In this document: in pieces, positions 61,098 to 64,000 of the stretch
Layout of the letters: each line of letters begins with the position of its first letter
Position numbering within the stretch: the first letter of the stretch is position 1
Origin: Pneumocystis sp. 'macacae'
Lineage: Eukaryota; Ascomycota; Pneumocystomycetes; Pneumocystales; Pneumocystaceae
Assembly: GCA_018127085.1 (NCBI GenBank)
Contig: CM030725.1
Location: forward strand, 62,001-126,000
Length of the DNA stretch: 64,000 bases
Direction of reading: 5' to 3'
Notes under the pieces: model-generated
Told to the model about the DNA's origin: nothing
The model's input: the letters and a program-made list of their open reading frames with translations, nothing else
The model's database searches: none
Program-made: the position numbers and the translations under genes

Positions 61098-61560
61098 CTG
61101 TTTTTATTTAAATAAGATAAAGCATACACAATAAATAAAAAGACAGTATTTATGTTCAAACAAGCGTCTCCAAAACTTACAAAAAGCTAAATTCCGAGAT
61201 TATACAGAGAGTAACAACTCGTTTAAAAACACTGAAATAGAAACAAGGATGACGTTAAGTTAACAGTAAACAGAAAACACAGAAAACACGAAAACTAAGT
61301 TTTTTTCAAAAAATAAATCCCTTGTTTACAGGTTCAATTCAATTATACTAAAAATTAGCAGTATAACGCTTTCTGTAGTAAAATACCGTATTAAAGTATT
61401 AAAAAAATGACTTGTTCTTTTCGAAAGAAACTAAAAATATATATACGTATTATGTATTCCTTATATACACTATAATCTTTATAAAACCAGTATTTTTCAA
61501 TATTTTTTCCCTCTATCAAGAAAATACGTTGATTCTACTCAACAGCTCCTATCAGAACAC
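61098..61560. other. divergent region upstream of SNU66/SART1
   Basis: About 460 AT-rich bases with no ORF. It presumably contains the SNU66 promoter. Confidence 0.5.
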
Positions 61561-61770
61561 ATGGGTGATCAACTAAAGAAGATTTATCATGCATCGAAGC
61601 AGAAATATATTGTTCTAAAACAAAATAAGCAGGTAACTAAATTTTCAAAAAACAATATAAAATAATACGTAAAAAAGTTTATGTATTATTTATGTATTTT
61701 AAAGTCTCTATTTCAAAAAATCAAGAATTAATCTTTCTCAAAATGAAAGATAAAGTTAAGAGGAAATGTT
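61561..61770 (+). CDS. possible very small two-exon gene
   Basis: ATG 61561 opens 24 codons (MGDQLKKIYHASKQKYIVLK...) ending at a good donor, CAG/GTAACT (61632/61633). A candidate acceptor lies near 61701, but splicing in phase gives a stop after about eight codons. It may be a tiny protein of the DASH-subunit kind with exons I could not place, or no gene at all. Confidence 0.2.
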
Positions 61771-61875
61771 AAACCATGTTGAAAATAAATACATTTCTAC
61801 CCAAACAAATATGTTTTTATTATTTTTCTAGAACACAGTAAATTCATATCTGTTAATCAAATTATCTAGAACAAT

Positions 61876-61889
61876 GTTACTATAGAAAC
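61876..61889 (+). promoter_or_regulatory. X-box-like site upstream of VMA2
   Basis: GTTACTATAGAAAC fits the X-box consensus at 12 of 14 positions. A second partial copy (GTTGCTATAG) begins at 61891, about 150 bases upstream of the VMA2 ATG. Confidence 0.4.
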
Positions 61890-62038
61890 AGTTGCTATAG
61901 ATCCCATTAGAATATCATATCTTAAGATTACAATATTCTACGTCATCTAACTAAGAAAACTCAGAATAATAAAATTTCTAATTAACATAGTTTTTTGCTA
62001 TATTTTCAAGTTAATACTGAAGATACTAGTGAATACGT

Positions 62039-64000
<1,962 letters not shown>

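Overview
The window is nuclear DNA of an ascomycete fungus of the Pneumocystis type (Taphrinomycotina). Most of it is strongly AT-rich. Genes sit close together on both strands and are cut by many introns of about 40-50 bases with fungal signals (GTAAGT/GTATGT donors, CTAAT/CTAAC branch sites). The proteins resemble fission-yeast orthologues. The genus is inferred from composition, intron style and gene content; no marker gene was checked. I recognise about 33 protein genes, nearly all conserved housekeeping genes. I see no rRNA, no convincing tRNA, no transposon and no CRISPR array.

Layout. 1-299: end of a membrane protein. 466-9000: MSS1 (mitochondrial tRNA GTPase), MAK16 (60S assembly), a Mso1-like Sec1-binding protein, ERG25 (sterol C4-methyl oxidase), GYP7 (Ypt/Rab GAP). 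9000-21500: a Cyc2-like flavoprotein, HUS1 (checkpoint clamp), cyclin H, a Tda3-like FAD enzyme, eIF2B-beta, IES6 (INO80), proteasome alpha subunit PRE5, VPS55. 21500-36000: TRS120 (TRAPPII), an intronless PABA synthase, a giant sacsin/HSP90-type ATPase protein (DUF3684), RPL25. 36400-44640: an unidentified gene, MED6, a PITH-domain protein, a p24 cargo receptor, a PAC4-type proteasome chaperone, DPH1, a coiled-coil protein. 44690-64000: RSA3, SKI3, TRM10, primase PRI1, SLD2, aspartate aminotransferase, PTH2, SNU66/SART1 and the 5' part of VMA2.

The outstanding feature is a GC-rich island of about 4 kb (roughly 38.5-42.6 kb) in an otherwise AT-rich region. It is not foreign DNA. Five ordinary fungal genes lie in or across it: the 3' part of MED6, PITH, p24, PAC4 and the 5' part of DPH1. 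Their exons join in frame with short spliceosomal introns that are GC-rich too. The + strand is C-rich in the left half and G-rich in the right half, with the switch near 40.3-40.5 kb. Codon third positions follow location, not the coding strand. This suggests a long-lived local process such as a recombination (gene-conversion) hotspot or a replication initiation zone.

The gene-poor 720 bases inside the island hold three pairs of an RFX/X-box-like site and a GTCACGTG site. Similar X-box words occur upstream of VMA2 and in the promoter shared by PRI1 and SLD2.
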